NCBI RefSeq assembly: GCF_030052815.1
Contig: NC_079498.1
Coordinates: forward strand, 66,388,992 to 66,452,991
Direction: 5' to 3'
DNA: 64,000 nucleotides
From: Hevea brasiliensis
Lineage: Eukaryota > Streptophyta > Magnoliopsida > Malpighiales > Euphorbiaceae
Shown: one piece after another, positions 22,243-35,359 of the stretch
How the letters are laid out: each line of letters begins with the position of its first letter
Position numbering within the stretch: the first letter of the stretch is position 1
The notes under the pieces: model-generated
What the model saw: only the letters and a program-made list of their open reading frames with translations
What the model was told of the DNA's origin: nothing
Database searches by the model: none
Translations under genes and position numbers: made by a program

Positions 22243-23984
22243 AATTGTGTGTCCCTAAGATCTAGGTTCTGGTCAAAATAAAAAAATTATAGTTCTATGT
22301 GTTATAAAAATTATGGCATTGGAATCACTACATTTTCAGTTTTTTAGCCCAAGTTATGGCAATTTTGCCATAACTGGTCGGATGGCCAATTTTCAAAATT
22401 TTCAGGTTGGTCCAGGCTCAAGTATATTTATTGACCCAATTTGTCTAGCAATTTGATTGGGTTAAAGTTATAATTTGGCTCTATGATCTTCATAAGAATT
22501 GTTCTTCTATATCTTAGGTTTCTATTGGTTCAAGAATCAGGTCAATTGGAGTTTTCTGGAGTTATGATAATTTTTCTATTACTATTCATGTGATCACTCT
22601 GCCAGGTCAAGGCTTATTTAGGGTAACTTATGGTCATTTTCTAGGAAAGATATCTTCATGAAAATTCTAGACCTATGTCTTATGTTTCATTTCTAATTGG
22701 TTTCACACCAATTGGTATTGTGTAGCTCAACTTATAAGCTGCCAAACACACTGGACTCAAGTATCCAGAATTTCAGCAACTCAACACACTACCAATCCAT
22801 TAATTTATCTCAACAACCAACTTCAATACACACTCAATGCACATTAATTGGTCAATATTTGGACATAAGAACATCAATTTCACAATATGGCACAAAATCC
22901 CTAATTTTCCTCAAACCCCAAATTCCCAAATTCACAATTCATGTAATTCCATAACATTCCACTTCACCAATCATGTATACCTCATCAATTCAACATAAAT
23001 TCTCAACTTAAGCATGCCAAATGACCATAATTAGGTCTTATAAACCTCAATTGCATAACATACCACAAAAGACCTAATTCTACATAAACCCTAATCTACC
23101 ATTTTCTAATTCATGCAAATTCCATGCAATTTCTATTCACAAATCTCTCATACTACCTTATTTAAGCTAGAATTCATGTTCAATTTTAATCTAACACATC
23201 AAAACCCTATTCTCCATGGTTGACCGAAAATCCTAGGTTAGGTTCCATTCATGATTCTTCAATTCCTTAAGTTAATTACTTCATAAATAACGTTAATCCC
23301 ATGCATACACAATTAATTTAGCTAGAATAATGACTTACCTTAATAGTGACTTTTCCAATCTTCAATTCTCTTCCAAAACTCTTATTCTTCTTACTTTAAT
23401 CCCCAAATCAAAGATTACTTTGATGTTTTCTAGTAATTAGATGGAAAACCCAAGGAAGGAGAATGGGGAATCAAGGGTTGAGAATGGTGGTTAATGGTAG
23501 AAGTGAAGAAAGAAAAGAGAAAGTGTGGGGAGAAGGGTGGCCGACCAATCTAATGGGAAAAGACTTTTATCTTCTTTATATATTATTATCCCAAAAATTA
23601 ATTAATTAAATTGAGTTGTCTAAAGCCCATAGGTCATTAGTTTTCAATTATGTCATAACTAGGTCATACTTATGTCATAATGGAATTAAAATTTTAAGTT
23701 TTTATTACGTTTATTTTCTTCACCCATTTTTACTTGAACTTTCCTTATAAATTTCTTCATAATTAAATACATTATTTTCATTTAATTTAATAGACATTTT
23801 GATCAAAAATTAACTCTTAAAGTGAATTGACCAAAATACCCCTTGTCGGGTTATAGTCTATCTTTTTCGTAATACCTGATGAGTCCTTAGGTTTTGGTTC
23901 ATTTAAGTTTTTATTGTGTCTATCTTAAAATATTTTTCCCTTTATTTTTGGTCCTTAAGGTAGCTTTAAATAGTACTATTCACA
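22243..23984 (-). repeat. L1: minus LTR fragment
   Basis: About 1.7 kb of the 5' part of a minus-strand LTR. Near its right end the minus strand reads AATAGTACTATT...CTTAAGGACCAAAAATAAA, matching the start region of copies A-C, so it belongs to that family and not to the family of the G1 LTR. It includes a donor-like TTAAG|GTAAGTC near 23335. It is fused at about 22242 to G1 integrase and cut at 23984 by insertion of L2; the first ~50 bp of the LTR should lie beyond the window after L2. Confidence 0.72.
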
Positions 23985-26900
23985 TGTAACACCCCCATAC
24001 TAAGTAGTCTATACATTCTACTGTTCCAATGACTAAGGTTTGTTCAGACAACTAGAATGTCTAGAGCTATACTTAGATCACATAGAGAAACAATAAATAA
24101 AATTGATAAAGACCAAATGAAGTTCGAAGAAAATAAGTGAAATAAAGCCTAAATCGGCTAAATGAGTGAGGTCCCAGTGATGGGTGATCAACCCGGGAAG
24201 CGACTGCGAGCTCAGTTGCAACCCTAAATTCGTGTGGGACCCCATGACATCCTAGGCCAAGGGATAATTGCGAAACTATTAGGAACTAGAAAACCATAGA
24301 AAAGAAAAGAGAACAAGTTCAATAAGTGAATCAGAGCTTAAGGACTCATCAGGTATTATTTAAACGACGGATGGTAACCAATGATGGGCATTTTGGTCAA
24401 TTCACTCCTAGAGGTGACTTTTGACCTAAGTGTCCATTAAATTGTGTGATATTAAAATATTGGAAAAGGAATTAAAAATAGAGATGTGTATGGAAAAAGG
24501 AAAGAAAAAGAAAAGAAATTTCAAAATTTTAAATGAATTATGACATCACCATGACCTAAGGATGACAATTAAAATTATAATCTAAAATTTATTTAATTAA
24601 GAGATAAATAACATATAAGAAGCCAAGAAATAAATAATTGAAAGTTAAAAGAAAATTTTCCTTCTTAAACCTTGGCCGGCCATCCTTGTCTCTCTCACCA
24701 TTTCTCCATTTCTTCCTCCATTGATGACCACCTTGAGCTCCCAAAACCCTAGTTTAACTTCATAAATCTCATAGCCACTAAAGTAAAGTTTTGTTACTTG
24801 ATCTTTGTAATACTCTCACTTTAGATAGTTCGTACTTTCTACTTTTCCGGTGATCAATGTCTGTCCGGACAGCTATAATGTTTGAAATTTTATTTAGACT
24901 AAAGTGAGGAGTCATAAATAACTCAAATAATGGTAAGAAAAAAATTAAAGAAAAATTTTAGAAATAAAATACAACAAAGTTAAATGAGCCGGTGCTCTGG
25001 CGATGGGTGACCTAACGGAAAGGTACTGTGAAAACAGTTGTCTACCCTATACCCATAGGGAAACCCAGTGAATTAATTTTTGGGACTCCAGTGAAGAGTT
25101 ATTGAGTTTTTGATGACACTAAAATGTCAAGAAAATTCTCAGAGAAATTTTTAAATCGGTACAGACAATTTTAGCTCGTTAAGTTAAATAGAGGGCATTT
25201 TGATCATTTTGTCTTCAGAGATGATTTTTTGCCAACTTGTTTATTTAAGTAAGTGAAATATATGATATAAAATTTGAATTAATATTGATGAAAATTTTAT
25301 TTAAAAATAAGTAAAGAGAGAAGCAAGAAAAATAAAACAAAAATAAGATTTAAACTTAATTATTACCGAAGCCTTATGTAAATATGAGGTCATTAAAATT
25401 TTTAACCAATCAAAACTTACCAAGCTTACATAAAACAAATAAGAAAGGATAAAAACACATAAGAAATCAGCTTTTTCTTCTTCAATTCCCACTTGGCCGA
25501 ACCAAAGAGAGAGAGTCCACCATTGAAGCTCTTCCCATAAAGCTTAGCAAACCCTGATTTTACACCATAAAACCATCTCCTCTCTTCGTTAAACCTGACC
25601 CTTGTACCTTGAGTAACTTGAGGCAGCAAAAAGGAAGGAGAAATTAAAAAGTCTTGGCAAGCTTGGGTGTCACATAAGTGAGGTTAGTGACCAATCTCCC
25701 TCTTTCTCTTTCAATTCATGTTTAGGGAGTTTATCTAAGTTAGAAATTGTAAGAAAATTTGATGAAAACCACTTGGATGTATCTCCCCCAATTTCGGCTG
25801 CCTTGGGATGGTTAGGGTTTGATGAGTTTCCTTGAATTAAATTGGTATTCTAGCTGCCCTTGACATGAATTGCATGATTATAACATGAATTGGAGGTGTA
25901 ATGCAAGAATTGAAATTTGAGAATTTGAGATTTTGAGCAAAATTAGGGTTTTGCTCTTGTGATGGTTGATGAACATTTTAAAGGTCAATTAGTAACCATT
26001 TGGTAAGGTTTGACCATAAAATGAGACAATTTTTGGCATTGGATTGTGAGTTGGGTAGGTTGCCCTTTGTAATCAATTTTGGACCACTAGAGTCCAGTGT
26101 GGTTGGAGAGCCTCAACTGAACTTGTGTCACTCAAATTGGTGCAACACCAATTGGAGGTGTAAGTAGACACATAATGCAACATTTTTTGTGGAGAAACCA
26201 TGCTCAGAAAACTAACTTAGGTTGTCCTAAAAATTAACCTACTCTGGGTCACACACATGCTGCCTTGGAAAAGTGACCAAATGAACAGTGTTTATTCAAA
26301 TGGTCATAACTCAGCATAGAAATGTCCAATTGACCTGAATTTTATATCAATAAAAAGTGTAGAAAATTTAGAACAACTTTCATGAAGAACACAAACCTAA
26401 ATTCTAACCATAAACCATTTGAATTGCTAGCCAAAATCCGAGTACCAAAACTGCTAGAATAAATTCTGCCCAGAAATTCTGGGTAGATACCAATCCGACC
26501 AGCCTTACTAAAATTAGCATAACTTGAGCTAGAAAGCTCCAAATGGAGTGATTCAAAAAGAGAATTAAAGAAGACACACTAAGAAATAACTTTGATGAAG
26601 AGAATTATTCCAAATTTCTACTGTAGCTTGGTACAATGTAACAGTGAACATGGACCATGAAATCTGGAATTTTGAAATAATAACTAATGGGCTATGAATT
26701 GAGCTTGGTAATCAATGCTAACAAAAATAAAATTCAAAATGTGGTATTTTGATGAACTTAGAATTAACAAATCTATTAATTATTAAAAAGTCAACATTTG
26801 TGTGAAATAGTCCAATGAATAGTAACCTCTACCCTACAAATAGAAGGAATTACATAATTTACTGTATAAAATGCCCTAGTATGCCTAAAAAGATTGGGTT

Positions 26901-28217
26901 GGATAAGTTGGCATGCCATTAGGGTTCTGTTAGCAGTACTGCATATGGTTTCACACCATTTTGTGTTTTATGGCCTTCTGTGTCATTCTGTGATATAATA
27001 TCCTTTGGCTATTTTGATTGGGTTTACTATATTTGGCCTTGTGCCTAATAATTATTACAGCTTATTAGCTGTTCTATTGCATACCGGGAGACACTTTGTA
27101 ACCGATGGTGTGATGGCCTGAGCTACTTGACACCCAGTACTAGTTTACTCGTTTATCCAGTCCGGTCTACTACTATAGGTTACTTGGGCAATCAAAATAA
27201 ATCTTAACAAATTTTAATCAAATAATTAACATAAAAAGTACCAGATTAATAATATTATAGATAATTATCAGAAACTCAATCTACATAAAATATCAGCATA
27301 CATTCTGCATATCCATTTTATTTTATATTGGCACAACTAAGTTGTATTGCTTAGCGCGTCGATGTTTGCAACGCGTAGGTATTGGAGACACAGAGTGAGA
27401 ATCTAGCAGACCCTAGACTGGGTGAGAGTCTGATCTTGTAACACCCCTATTTGCATAGCCTGATATATTTTACTGTTCCGGTGACCGGTGTTGGTTTAGA
27501 CAATTAAGGGAATTAGAACCTCGTCTAAGAAACCTAGATAAGCCCTGAACGTAAATAATTAGTAATTGCCAAATAGTTAAGTATAAAGAAGAAAAACAGA
27601 ACACAAAAAAGTTAAATGAGCTGGGAGTCACGGCGATGGGTGACCTTTTCGAGAATGACTACGAGGTCAATCTAAACTCAAATTTCGAACCATAAAATGT
27701 GACGCTGCGGTCCTTAGGACTATTGCAAACACAGTGGAAAAGAGAAAATCACGAAAAATAATTGTTAAGCAGGTCAAATAATTAGGTCAGGGATCCGGAA
27801 GAAATATCGAATAACTTACAAACCGAATTAAACCAGTGAGGGGCAATTTAGTTAATTCACCCCTAGAGCTGACTCTTGACCTATGTGACACCCCTTACCC
27901 GTGTACAGTATACCCGAGTAAGTAATGCCACACGGTGTACCGGCACACTCTAATATACCTTAATTAATTTATATCATGCTTTTGAATATAATTTGTGAAA
28001 GATAACTCATTTAAGTCATTTATTGAAATCATAATTTATTTGAGGTTCCGAAAATTTTAAGAAAATCCGGCAGAGTACCGGCTAAAAATGGAGAAAACAG
28101 TTCTTCGGAACCTGTTAAAAACACTTCCAAATAATTTCCAAACAATCCCAACTTCAATTCATCAACAAAATCTCAATATCAAGATCTCAACAACATTTCA
28201 ATTTTAGTTCTCAATCA

Positions 28218-30317
28218 TGAAGGAACGGAAGCGTGAAAAACACAAGTTTATACCATTGAATTCAAAATTTTTCATCTAGGGTCACATGCATCATGCAAGA
28301 TTTATTTTTATCTATTTGATTTCAATGATAAACAACATATTAAAACTCTTTTAATATGTTTTTGGATCTTTATTTGCCATTTAAGATTTTAAAATTAATC
28401 AGATTAATTTTAGAACCCTAGATTAAATCAAGAACGATTACACTAACCTTTTGATGCAATCGCAATGTTCTGCGCTTTGAGATTCGTCTTGAGGACACCG
28501 GATGTTGTCCTCTAGCTTGTCCACACCAAGAACACCTATGGCAGCCCTTGAATAGCTTCTAAAGCTTTTTCTATTAATTAGAAAATCAAGTTACGCTTTT
28601 AAGAGATTAAAGATGTAAACAGGACACTAGAAACAATTTCTAGTGTTCTTAATTCAAGAGATTGATGGCTAATCTCTTTGAATTGATAAGAGATGAAGAA
28701 GAAGAGAGGGAGGGCTGCAAAATGGCGTGACAAAGCAGTGTGGCTGCTGGTTGTCTTTTATTTTCTCATAACAACACTTAAATAGCTAGGTTAACACATT
28801 AAACCCTTGCCACATGTCACCCTTTGATTAGCTCTAGGTTTAAGTGACCCAATCACATTGTGCCAAGTGTCAAACCTATATTTAATCTTGATTTTAATCA
28901 TCTTACATGATTAAAAAAACATTTGGCAAGCTTATGTGTTATGCCATGTGTCACCATCTCATGGTGCCACGTGTCACACTGCAAAATGACCAAAATGCCC
29001 CTGTGTCTTAATTTTGAGTTCTTAACCCAAAATAATTATTTTCTTCTTCTAATTAATTTATATAAAATATAAATTAATTAATTAATCTCTATTAATTAAT
29101 TTCTCATTAATTAAATTCATATTTAAACACTTTAAATATAAATTTAACTTATATTATACATCCAATAATCTAGATTTGGTTTCAAGTCATGCTAGGGACT
29201 TTGCAATCTAATTGTAAACCAAACCTATTTAATTAATCAATTAAACTCTTTAATTAATTAATTAAATCATATTTAATTAGGTGATAACTTGTGTATGTGT
29301 GTGACTTACTAGGCTCATCACTAATTGGCAATGAGACATGATATCAACTCTTAATATCATCAGAACTCTTTCTTACCATAAATGATTTCTCTAAATCATT
29401 TTATGAACCTCATAGACCATGGTTAACACCTAGGATAGCATGCCATAGCCACCCAATTAGTAATAAGGTTTACCTTAAATGAACCTATAATCATATGTTA
29501 CCATGCACTAGAATCTCTCTGTTACAAAATCCCAACTCAAGCTGGAGTCATGGTTTATGTCAAACTTCATTTGCTATGAATATTATGTTCTCTTTTAATT
29601 CCAGTTCTTGATTAAAAAGATTTTCTTATCAGAAACTCTTTTCTGAATAAATCTATCTGTCTGCCAGAACTTGAAACATCAAGAACAATTAAATGAACAT
29701 AGGATTTTATCTCTATTTACTTAGAGGAACAGATTCCATCTTGATCAACACCTACCTCCATATATAACTAGTAGGAGCCAACACATGCCCATATACCCAT
29801 ACACAGTACAAGTATGAAAGCAGTATCAAACTCAAACTACCTATATACAAGATAACTGTGCTATCTCAGGTCTAAAGATTATATGCACTGATATGATTTA
29901 TGACAAAACATTGACAAGAGTAAACTCCATGTGCTTGTCACAAGTGTCATTGGTTCGGTCTACTTATCATGTATAAGTGCCTATCATGTTTGTTATATGG
30001 CATGAGACTCACCATTCCATCTTATTTATATCTCATATAAATAACTTGGGAACAAACATGAATACAATCTTTCTGGATAAGTCATGTCCTTATTATGAAG
30101 TATCCTTGATTGTGAACCTATTTATGATACTTTGTGCTAGAAATATTATCACTCATATTCTTAACAACTTAAGAATAATATTTCTAACAAAATATCAATG
30201 GACCTTTTCTATTACACATAAATATATTATGTAAACGGAAAAGTGGAAATGCCTTTTATTAATAAAATATGTACAAGATACATACTAAATGATATGCTCT
30301 AGGGCATACTACTAACA
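28218..30317 (+). mobile_element. S6: 2.1-kb LTR of unassigned family
   Basis: Starts TGAAGGAACGGAAGC and ends ACTACTAACA, 2100 bp, with a perfect duplication AATCA (28213-28217 and 30318-30322) in the G3 3' LTR. The uninterrupted G3 5' LTR shows the empty site (TCTCAATCATCCATC at 38225-38240). Same family and length as S3. No coding sequence seen, so a solo LTR is the simplest reading. Its parent element is not in the window and I do not recognise the family. Confidence 0.9.
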
Positions 30318-30597
30318 AATCATCCATCACATGTGATGATCACGTATAAATCACAAATAAACATTTACTTTTCCATTTACAAACACCGTTTTCATCATTT
30401 ACATGAACATCTAAATACATTACATAATCCAAATACATATGAGAAAATAAAATTTAATTACAAATCACCAAAATAACACCTAGTGTCCTACCAATGCACT
30501 GCAGAAGTTGAGGTGACACGGACACTGTGCAGAACTGCAGGATGGACTCACCCAGTCTGCGGTCTACTGGGCTCACGATCTGTATCTCCAGAACCTA

Positions 30598-30635
30598 CGC
30601 GTGGCAAAAGCAACGCGCTAAGCAATAATGCTTAG
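30598..30635 (-). other. Twin hairpin, G3 3' LTR
   Basis: Stem CTAAGCA/TGCTTAG (30618-30635) next to stem CGCGTGGC/GCAACGCG with an AAAA loop (30598-30617). On the minus strand the order matches the twin hairpin of the other LTR family. Confidence 0.6.
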
Positions 30636-33084
30636 TGGTGCAATAATAAAATAAAAGATAGCAAGAAATAAATATGTAACGAATGTATATGTTTTATTTG
30701 TTTTGAATTTGTGTATCATTAACTTTGTCCACTTTTATTCATTTGGTTGCCCCAAGTAACCTACACTAGACGACTGGACTGGATAACGGGTAAACTGGCA
30801 CTGGGTATCTAGTACCTCGGGCCGTCACACCATCGGTCACAAATTGCATCTCCCGGTGTGCAACAGAACAGCTACCAAGCTGTAAATAATCTCAGGCACA
30901 AGGCCAAATCTCAATGCAAGGTCAGAATGGCTAAAAGCCATGAAATCACAGAACGGCATATTGCCATGTGCAGTACTGCTAACTGAACCCTATTGGCATG
31001 CCAAACTATCCAAACCAATCTTGTTAGGTATACTAGGGCATTTGAAACTTTTAAATTCTTCAATTTGTGAATTTCAAGTTTTGGTGTTACTATTCACCTC
31101 ATTGGTCAACAAAAATGTTGACTTTTGGATAGAAAATATGTACATTGACTTTGGCACTCCCAACATACCACATTTGGCATTTAAAACTTGTTGGAATTGG
31201 TCACCATTACCATTTCCCAACTTAAATCTAAGGGGGCAGAAATTTCAGTTTTTGTGACCCAACTTTACTGTTCCATTGGGCCCTGTTGCAGTGGGAATTT
31301 GAGGAAATGGTAAACATGAAAGTTGTTCCTTATTTTGTCTAATTGAATTTCCTTTCTTGAATCACTCCATTTGGAGTTTTGAAGCTCCAGATATGGTCCA
31401 AAAACCACAGCTGGCCGGATTGCCAAAATTGCAGAGTTACCAAATCTACAGTACCATGAACAGTGACTGTGAATGCCATTTGGGTTAGGTTCTGGTCATA
31501 ATTTGGAGTAGGTTTCTTCATGAAAGTTGTTTGTCTATGTCTTAACTTGTTGCTGTAAAAATTTTAGGTCAATTGACCATATCTACAGTGAGTTATGCCC
31601 AAATGAACAACTGTTCATTTGGTCATTTCTGCAGGTGCTGTTGTATGGTATCCGGATTGGGACCAACTTTTGGTCCTCTTGCTTTGGTCTTTTGGGCATG
31701 GTTTCTTCAGCAAAAATGTGCCATTATAAGCCTAGTTTCATGTCTAATTGGCCAAACACCAATTGGACCTACACATCCAAAGTTATGGCTGTGTAAATGG
31801 GCTGGAATCTCACCACTGATGTCAGTCCTAGGCAGCCTACCATTCCACTTTGCCATGCCATTTTTCAGTCTAATTTATGGTCAACATACCTCAAATGGTC
31901 ACTAATTGACCATTAGAATGTTCTTTAACCATTTCATAAGCCAAGTCAAATTTTCATTCCTAAACCCTAGCTAAATTTCAAAGTTTTCACAATTTCCCTA
32001 ATTAACTCTTTCATTCTTTATATATATATATGTATACACTTTAAACCTAAGCTCTAGTTCACTCTAAGTCCATCAAACACTCCATTTCTATTCCTTCAAT
32101 AGGGCTGCCGAAATGCATGGCATACATACACATAATTTTTTTCATTTTAGTTACAATACCTTACTTAGTTTAAGTCCCTTAACATAGAAATAAAGAGCTT
32201 TAGGTGTATATATGCACTAACCTCTTGTAGGCAGATTTTTCCCAACTCAAAACTTCACTTTCTTTCCTCTTCTTGGCTGCCAAAAGCTTCCCCAAGAGAT
32301 ATGGTTAAGTTTTAATGAAAGGGGTTAGGGTTTAGTGGTGTAACAAAGAGAGAAATTAAGCTTTGATTGAAAAAAAATCAATGGAGGTTGTCTAGGGCAT
32401 GTTTCGGCTGGCTTTTGGGGAGGGAGATGGCTGCTGTATTTTTGGTTATTTTGGTCTTCATTTAGTCTCTTTTATTAGTTAGTCAAATGGTTGCTTAATT
32501 GTGATTGGTGGACAATTTTAAATGACATCACACTGATGTCACAAATTGCATATATTGTATTTTTCTTTTCTTTCCTCCACTACTCATTTCCAATTTAATT
32601 TCTAGTAATGTTTATTCATATTTTATGTCATATTAATTATTTACTCAACTGGACAAGTCGGCCAAAAATCACCTCTGAAGGCGAAATGACCAAAATGCCC
32701 TCCGTTTGGCTTAACGGGTCAAAATTGTCTGTACCGATTGGAAAATTTTTTTAGGTATTTTCTTGGCATTCTAATGCCATAGGAACCTCAATAACCCTTC
32801 TCTGGAGTCCCAAAAATTATTTTATAATTTTTCCCTCGGGTCTAGGGCTCCTAGTTGCGAGAACCGCAACTTCCCTCTGGGTTACCCCTCGCTAGGGCAC
32901 CGGCTCGTTTAACTTAGTTGTATTTTATTTCTAAAATTTTTACTAAATTTTTCTTATTAATACTTAAGTTAATTATGGTTCCTCACTTTAGTTTAAATAC
33001 TTTTCCGGACGTTCTAGCTGTCCGGACCGACACTGGTCACCGGAACAGTAGAATGTACGGAGTTGCTACCGGGAGGGTGTTACA

Positions 33085-33098
33085 ACTCTTCCCCTCTA
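33085..33098 (-). other. Polypurine tract of G3
   Basis: Minus strand reads AGAGGGGAAGAGT directly before the LTR start TGTAACACCC. It overlaps the gag-pol stop codon (33098-33096). Confidence 0.8.
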
Positions 33099-33642
33099 AT
33101 TTAAATTTCGTCCTCGAAATTTACCTGATGCAAACAGTTGAGGGAACTGTTGCCTCATCGTCTCTTCACTTTCCCAAGTTGCCTCCTCGGTGTTGCGGTG
33201 CCTCCAAAGCACTTTCACCAGTGGAATCTGCTTATTTCTCAACTCTTTCACTTCCCGAGCCAGGATCCGTAGAGGTTCTTCTTCATATGTCAAATCCGGT
33301 TGTATTTCAATTTCTTCCCTGTGAAGGATCTGAGCGGTATCTTCTGAGCATGGACACATGGAATACATTGTGGATCTTGTCCAGCTCTGGTGATAAAGCT
33401 AGCCTATAGGCCACTGGATCCACACGTTCAATGACTTCATATGGGCCAATGAACCTAGGGCTTAACTTACCTTTTCTTCCAAACCTCAATACCTTCTTCC
33501 ACAGTGACACCTTGAGGAACACTTTGTCGTCAACTGTGTATTCTATTTCTTTTCTCTTCAAGTCGGCATAGGATTTCTGTCTATCTGAGGCAACCTTCAG
33601 ATTGGCTTTGATTAGTTTCACTTTCTCCTCAGTCTGTTTCAC
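33096..33642 (-). pseudogene. G3 integrase C-end and chromodomain
   Basis: Two overlapping open stretches (33642-33307 and 33368-33096) are one domain joined by a frameshift near 33310-33325. The first gives SDRQKSYADLKRKEIEY, VFLKVSLWKKVLRFGRKGKLSPRFIGPYEV (shown here in parts) and HNVFHVSMLRRYRSDPSQ. The second gives the chromodomain EIQPDLTYEEEPLRIL, EVKELRNKQIPLVKVLW and ATWESEETM. The chromodomain is the presumed targeting module; whether it binds methylated histone is family knowledge, not visible here. Confidence 0.88.
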
Positions 33643-33845
33643 TGTGTCCGCCCTACCGATTTGTCTTCGCCAATTCAGTCCAAAGACACCTGAGTTCTAC
33701 ATTTCCTCCCATACAGTGCTTCATACGGAGCCATTTGGATGCTAGCTTGGTAGCTATTGTTGTATGCAAATTCTGCCAGTGGGAGGTACCTATCCCAACT
33801 TCCCTCAAACTCAATGACACAACTCCTCAGCATATCCTCAAGGAC

Positions 33846-33920
33846 CTGACATATATTTCATGTTATTATTGTCATTTCAGTTCAATATGTGTATTTATCT
33901 AATTGGTTTCAATTGTTTAC
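33846..33920 (-). other. 75-bp intron-like insert in G3 integrase
   Basis: Relative to G2, G4 and the family, 75 bp interrupt the SERVIQ-VLEDML stretch. On the minus strand it begins GTAAACAATTG and ends ATATATGTCAG, is AT-rich, and has a CTGAAATGAC word that could serve as branch site. Reading through meets TGA in the fourth codon; removing it exactly from GT to AG rejoins ATCCAG with GTCCTT in frame. Both borders carry CAGGT, as in a 5-bp duplication with a proto-splice site. It may be a true small intron or a recent filler insertion. Confidence 0.7.
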
Positions 33921-34523
33921 CTGGATTACTCTTTCTGATTGCCCATCCGTCTGAGGATGGAAAGCTGTGTTGAAGTGGAGTTGTGTACCCAAGGACTCAT
34001 GCAACTTCTTCCAAAATCTCGATGTAAACCTTGGGTCTCGATCAGATATGATGGAAAGTGGGATTCCATGCAGTCTAACTATCTCACTGATATATAATTC
34101 TGCTAACTTCTCCAGTGAGTAGTCAGTCCTAACTGGTATAAAGTGTGCTGACTTCGTCAATCTATCTACTATCACCCATGCTGCATCATGTTTCTTCTGG
34201 GTGAGAGGTAGACCACTTACAAAATCCATGGTGACCCGATCCCATTTCCATTTAGGTATGCGTATAGGCTGTAGCAAACCCGATGGAACTTGATGTTCTG
34301 CCTTGACTTGCTGACATGTCAAGCATTTAGTCACATAGTCAGCTATGTCTTTCTTCATACCAGGCCACCAATACTGAAGCTTCAAATCATGATACATCTT
34401 TGTACTTCCTGGGTGCATAGCATATACACTGGTATGTGCCTCTTTCAGAATACTGGCCTTCAATTCCCCATCATCTGGTACACACAGTCTTCCTTTGTAA
34501 TACAGACACCCATCTGCTTTCAC
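33909..34523 (-). pseudogene. G3 integrase zinc finger and core
   Basis: Open stretch covering the HHCC finger (EAHTSVYAMHPGSTK ... CLTCQQVKAEHQ) and the DDE core: first Asp in VTMDFVSGLPL, second in [12 protein letters not shown], Glu in GQSERVIQ. All expected metal-binding and catalytic positions are present, so this part is well preserved. It ends in an in-frame stop 3 codons into the 75-bp insert. Upstream it overlaps the RNase H stretch by a few bases in another frame, marking a frameshift near 34521. Integrase would join element cDNA to target DNA with a 5-bp stagger, matching the 5-bp duplications seen here. Confidence 0.9.
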
Positions 34524-35359
34524 CTTATAGTCAATTGCTTTTCCCCTGGGATTTTACTCATAATAGCCATTAACTTTTCATCTGCCTTTTGCCCATCTAA
34601 AATCTGCTGTAACAGGTTTGGCCTCACTTGTAACTCAGCCAAAATAGCTCCATCTCGAATCAAAGTTAGACGGGCATTCAATAATCTCAAAGCTATGATG
34701 GTCTTTCTGCTTAAAGCATCAGCAACTACATTTGCCTTCCTAGGATGGTAGTCAATTACACAATCATAGTCTTTCAGGAACTCAATCCATCGCCTCTGTC
34801 TAAGGTTGAGCTCCCTCTGAGTTGACAAATATTTCAAGCTTTTGTGGTCTGTGTAAATGTAGCACTTTTCACCATACAAGTAATGCCTCCATATCTTCAG
34901 TGCGAAGATAATTGCTGCAAGCTCTAGATCATGGGTAGGGTAATTCTGTTCATGTGGCCTTAGCTGCCTGGAAGCATAAGCGACCACCTTTCCCTCTTGC
35001 ATCAATACACACCCTAGCCCATTATGTGAGGCATCACTGTAGACTACAAAGTCTTTTCCTGACACTGGCTGTGTTAACACTGGTGCCTCTGTCAACATAG
35101 CCTTCAACTTCTCAAAACTGGTCTGACACTTGTCATTCCAGTCCAATTTGACATTCTTGTGTAACAACTTGGTCATTGGAGCAGCTATTAAGGAAAATCC
35201 CTTCACAAATCTTCTCAGAATACCCAAATAGCCCCAAGAAGCTTCGACCTCGGTTGTATTTCTCGAGGCTTCCATTCCATCATCGCTTCTATTTTCTTGG
35301 GATCCACCTAATCCCATCACCGACACTATGTGTCCAAGGAATGCAATCTCATTCACCAA
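34520..35359 (-). pseudogene. G3 RT thumb and RNase H
   Basis: Open for 279 codons. Starts in the RT thumb (FLGHIVSV), then a locally scrambled segment, then [16 protein letters not shown] and the connection. RNase H starts at [17 protein letters not shown] (catalytic Asp in YSDAS) and continues with [16 protein letters not shown] (Glu), [10 protein letters not shown] (Asp) and [17 protein letters not shown] (Asp). All four catalytic acidic residues are present. This domain removes RNA from the RNA/DNA hybrid during reverse transcription. It is one of the best preserved coding stretches of the window. Confidence 0.9.

Larger units (their letters stand above)
27884..33084 (-). repeat. G3 3' LTR, split by S6
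   Basis: Own sequence is 27884-28217 plus 30323-33084, 3096 bp. Left end TGTGACACCCCTTACC; right end GGGTGTTACA next to the polypurine tract. Compared with the 5' LTR it keeps about 79 bp (32785-32863) deleted from the other copy. A short stretch near 30850-30890 differs strongly between the two LTRs. ORFs on either strand inside it (for example 30940-31257, 31527-31905, 32918-33084) are chance openings in LTR sequence. Confidence 0.92.

Noticed and set aside
22243..23984. L1 as the 5' LTR of G1
   Set aside because: Its sequence fits copies A-C, while the G1 3' LTR fits L2; the two are not a pair.
31527..31905. Two overlapping plus-strand ORFs with Cys-rich starts, repeated at 39434-39740
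   Set aside because: They lie inside the two G3 LTR copies, antisense to the element, and the repeated copy differs by frameshift and stop. Chance openings in LTR sequence.
32918..33409. 163-codon plus-strand ORF
   Set aside because: Antisense to the G3 LTR start, polypurine tract and chromodomain; a shadow of the real minus-strand coding region.
34290..34751. 153-codon plus-strand ORF
   Set aside because: Antisense shadow of G3 integrase and RNase H.
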